DNA of 7,714 bases, from the NCBI GenBank assembly GCA_937958345.1, contig CALGNW010000102.1:1-7714 (forward strand), given 5' to 3'. This DNA comes from an uncultured Neomegalonema sp. Its GTDB lineage: Bacteria > Pseudomonadota > Alphaproteobacteria > Rhodobacterales > Rhodobacteraceae. The notes beneath the pieces were generated by a model. The model was not told where the DNA came from. It worked only from the letters and a program-made list of their open reading frames with translations, and ran no database searches. Below are positions 5,794 through 7,714 of the stretch, piece by piece. A program made the position numbers and the translations under genes. The stretch's first letter is position 1. Each line of letters begins with the position of its first letter.

Positions 5794-6873
5794 ATGAGTA
5801 AGCCTGTTAGTATTGGAGTGAAGCCGACCACGGTTGACGTGGCGCGTGTCGCGGGTGTCTCGCTCGCGACCGTGGATCGCGTGCTGAACGAGCGCCCCGG
5901 AGTACGGGCCGTTACCATTGAAAAAGTGCGTAATGCAATCGATAAGCTTGGGTTTACGCGCGATACCGCCGCCGCCAATCTCGCGCGGCAGAGGGTCTAC
6001 AAGCTGGTCTTCATTCTGCCGGAAACGACGAATGAATTCGTTACCGGGCTGGAGAACGAGATTGACGAGCTTCGCATGAAAGCGATCCATGATCGCACGA
6101 GGGTCGAGCGTCTTCATGTGCCGCCGTTCGAGCCGGGCGCGATTGTCGCTGCGCTTGATACGTTGGATGCGGACCGCGTGGATGGCGTTGCCGTGTTCGG
6201 ACCGGAGACTCCGGCAGTGCGCGATGCCGTGAAACGCGCGCGCGTCAGAGGCATTGCGGTTGTTGCATTGGTCGCTGACCTGCCGAGTTCAAAGCGGGAT
6301 TATTTTGTTGGTGTTGACAACGTCGCAGCGGGGCGCACGGCGGCACAGTTGATGGGCCGGTTTGCGCGCGAAGCAGGACGCATTCTGGTGATTACCGGGT
6401 CGCGATTAGCGCGCGATCATCTGGAAAGGCGCAAGGGTTTCGATAGTGTTATGGCGGCGGAATTTCCGCATTTGGACGTCGTGGCTTCGATTGAAGGGCG
6501 CGATGATCCCGCGATGATCCGAAATCTGTTGCCGAAGACGTTTAAGACCTATCCCGATATTTGCGGCGTTTATTCATCTGCCGCCGGCAATCAGGGGCTG
6601 ATCCAGTTTTTGAAGGATTCAGGACGTGCGCAGGATCTGGTGATTGTCGCACATGAGCTGACCGAAAGTTCGCGCGCCGCGCTCGAAGACGGTACTTTTG
6701 ATGCCATAATCTCTCAGGATTCCGGCCACCTTATTCGCTCTGCGACCCGCGTGTTGAAGGCGACCGCAGATCGGCTGCCCATAGATCATATGCAGGAACG
6801 CATCCGCCTCGATATCTATCTCCGGGACAATTTGCCCGCACCGGCCCCATTCATTCAGGAGGAAACAAAATGA
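5794..6873 (+). CDS. LacI-family transcriptional regulator
   Basis: DNA-binding repressor of 359 aa, probably controlling this operon in response to the imported compound or an intermediate. The helix-turn-helix is at residues 12-34 (TTVDVARVAGVS then ATVDRVLN), the hinge helix at about 55-67 (AAANLARQR), and residues 70-345 form a periplasmic-binding-protein-like effector domain (LVFILPE at 71-77, YFVGVDNVAAGRTAA at 170-184). I start at the ATG 5794; GTG 5791 is also in frame and adds one residue. The frame stays open further upstream to an ATG at 5566, but that would overlap the kinase by over 200 bases and add a tail unlike the family. GGAAAG (5774-5779) is a distant, weak ribosome binding site. 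The gene is embedded in the operon, implying autoregulation. Repressor versus activator is not shown by the sequence. Confidence 0.94.
   Translation: MSKPVSIGVKPTTVDVARVAGVSLATVDRVLNERPGVRAVTIEKVRNAIDKLGFTRDTAAANLARQRVYKLVFILPETTNEFVTGLENEIDELRMKAIHDRTRVERLHVPPFEPGAIVAALDTLDADRVDGVAVFGPETPAVRDAVKRARVRGIAVVALVADLPSSKRDYFVGVDNVAAGRTAAQLMGRFAREAGRILVITGSRLARDHLERRKGFDSVMAAEFPHLDVVASIEGRDDPAMIRNLLPKTFKTYPDICGVYSSAAGNQGLIQFLKDSGRAQDLVIVAHELTESSRAALEDGTFDAIISQDSGHLIRSATRVLKATADRLPIDHMQERIRLDIYLRDNLPAPAPFIQEETK
6857..6862 (+). promoter_or_regulatory. Strong ribosome binding site of the isomerase gene
   Basis: AGGAGG seven bases before the ATG at 6870, the best Shine-Dalgarno match in the window. 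It lies in the last codons of the regulator gene, so the isomerase is probably translated more strongly than the regulator from the same message. Confidence 0.8.
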
Positions 6874-7714
6874 AGACGATCAAGGGACCCGCTCTGTTTT
6901 TGGCTCAGTTCGCCGGGGATGATGCCCCGTTCAATTCTTGGGATGCCATTACCAAATGGGCCGCAGATTGCGGGTACAAGGGTGTGCAGGTACCGAGTTG
7001 GGATGCGCGGTTATTCGACCTTGCGACCGCAGCGACCAGCAAAGACTACTGTGATACTTTTAAGGGTCAGGCTGTCGAAAACGGCGTTGAAGTCACGGAG
7101 CTGTCGACACACCTTCAGGGCCAGCTTGTTGCCGTGCATCCCGCTTATGACACGGCCTTTGACGGGTTTGCCGATCCGTCCGTGCATAACGACCCGAAGG
7201 CGCGGCAGGAATGGGCCGTCGATCAGGTGATGAAGGCGATCAGTGCGTCGGCCAATATGGGCATTGGTCAGCATGTGACGTTCTCCGGTGCGTTGGCTTG
7301 GCCTTATATTTATCCGTGGCCCCAGCGCCCTGCCGGATTGGTGGAGACAGCGTTCGACGAGCTTGCCAAGCGTTGGCGTCCGATCCTGGATCATGCCGAT
7401 CAAAACGGCGTCGATATCTGCTATGAAATTCACCCCGGCGAAGACCTGCATGACGGCGTGACATTCGAGATGTTTTTGGAGCGCGTCGACAATCATGCGC
7501 GTTGTAACATGCTCTACGACCCCAGCCATTATGTCCTGCAATGCCTCGATTACCTTGACAACATCGACATCTACAAAGACCGGATCAAGATGTTTCACGT
7601 CAAGGATGCTGAGTTTAATCCGACGGGGCGACAGGGCGTGTATTCCGGTTATCAGTCTTGGGTGGACCGGGCCGGACGCTTCCGCTCACTGGGTGATGGT
7701 CAAGTCGACTTTGG
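6870..7714 (+). CDS. Sugar phosphate isomerase/epimerase, xylose-isomerase-like TIM barrel (3' partial)
   Basis: A frame open to the right edge, with 281 complete codons visible; related proteins I recall are about 350 aa, so the last fifth is missing. The ATG overlaps the regulator's stop (ATGA) and has a strong AGGAGG. The N-terminus MKTIKGPALFLAQFAGDDAP, then VPSWD (41-45) and ELSTHLQGQL (77-86), belongs to a conserved subfamily of the AP-endonuclease-2/xylose-isomerase-like fold. Likely divalent-metal ligands are Glu186 (YEIHPGED), Asp217 with His220 nearby (YDPSH), and the HVKD motif around His243; the usual last Glu lies beyond the window. Family enzymes isomerise or epimerise sugars, sugar phosphates or keto intermediates. 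The exact reaction is unknown. Relatives often sit beside Gfo/Idh/MocA oxidoreductases, so one may follow. Confidence 0.9.
   Translation, partial: MKTIKGPALFLAQFAGDDAPFNSWDAITKWAADCGYKGVQVPSWDARLFDLATAATSKDYCDTFKGQAVENGVEVTELSTHLQGQLVAVHPAYDTAFDGFADPSVHNDPKARQEWAVDQVMKAISASANMGIGQHVTFSGALAWPYIYPWPQRPAGLVETAFDELAKRWRPILDHADQNGVDICYEIHPGEDLHDGVTFEMFLERVDNHARCNMLYDPSHYVLQCLDYLDNIDIYKDRIKMFHVKDAEFNPTGRQGVYSGYQSWVDRAGRFRSLGDGQVDF

Noticed and set aside
7011..7598. Minus-strand frame of 195 codons
   Set aside because: It lies wholly antisense to the isomerase gene, whose protein motifs and strong ribosome binding site are clear.

Overview
The window looks like one strand of a bacterial sugar or polyol uptake and catabolism operon, most likely alphaproteobacterial. 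That guess rests on the protein families, the gene packing, and a GC content that looks mid-to-upper fifties per cent by eye (not counted). All eight recognisable genes lie on the + strand and fill almost the whole window. The largest gap between recognised genes is 49 bases. Three junctions overlap (ATGA at 1867 and 6870, and an 8-base overlap at 3149). I see no RNA genes, mobile elements, CRISPR arrays, terminators or convincing promoters.

Region 1 (1-4147) encodes an ABC importer of the carbohydrate CUT1 (MalFGK/Ugp-like) type. It contains an inner-membrane permease whose 5' end is cut by the window, a second permease, a 62-residue two-helix membrane protein I cannot assign, and two different complete ATPases. 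The periplasmic substrate-binding protein is absent and probably lies just upstream. The 49-base gap between the permeases holds a 17-codon mini-ORF whose start and stop overlap both neighbours.

Region 2 (4161-5783) is a full-length single-chain DhaK-DhaL kinase of the ATP-dependent dihydroxyacetone kinase class. Characterised members of this broad family phosphorylate dihydroxyacetone, erythruloses or other short ketoses.

Region 3 (5794-7714) is a LacI-family repressor followed by a sugar phosphate isomerase/epimerase of the xylose-isomerase-like TIM-barrel type, cut by the right edge.

Read together: a small polyol or sugar is probably imported, oxidised or isomerised to a ketose (enzyme not in the window), phosphorylated by the DhaK-like kinase, and fed to central metabolism with help from the isomerase, under LacI control. 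The substrate is not determined by the sequence. Tetritol/tetrulose (erythritol or threitol type) chemistry is my leading hypothesis. The main unknowns are the 62-aa membrane protein, the kinase's true substrate, and the reason for two non-identical ATPases.
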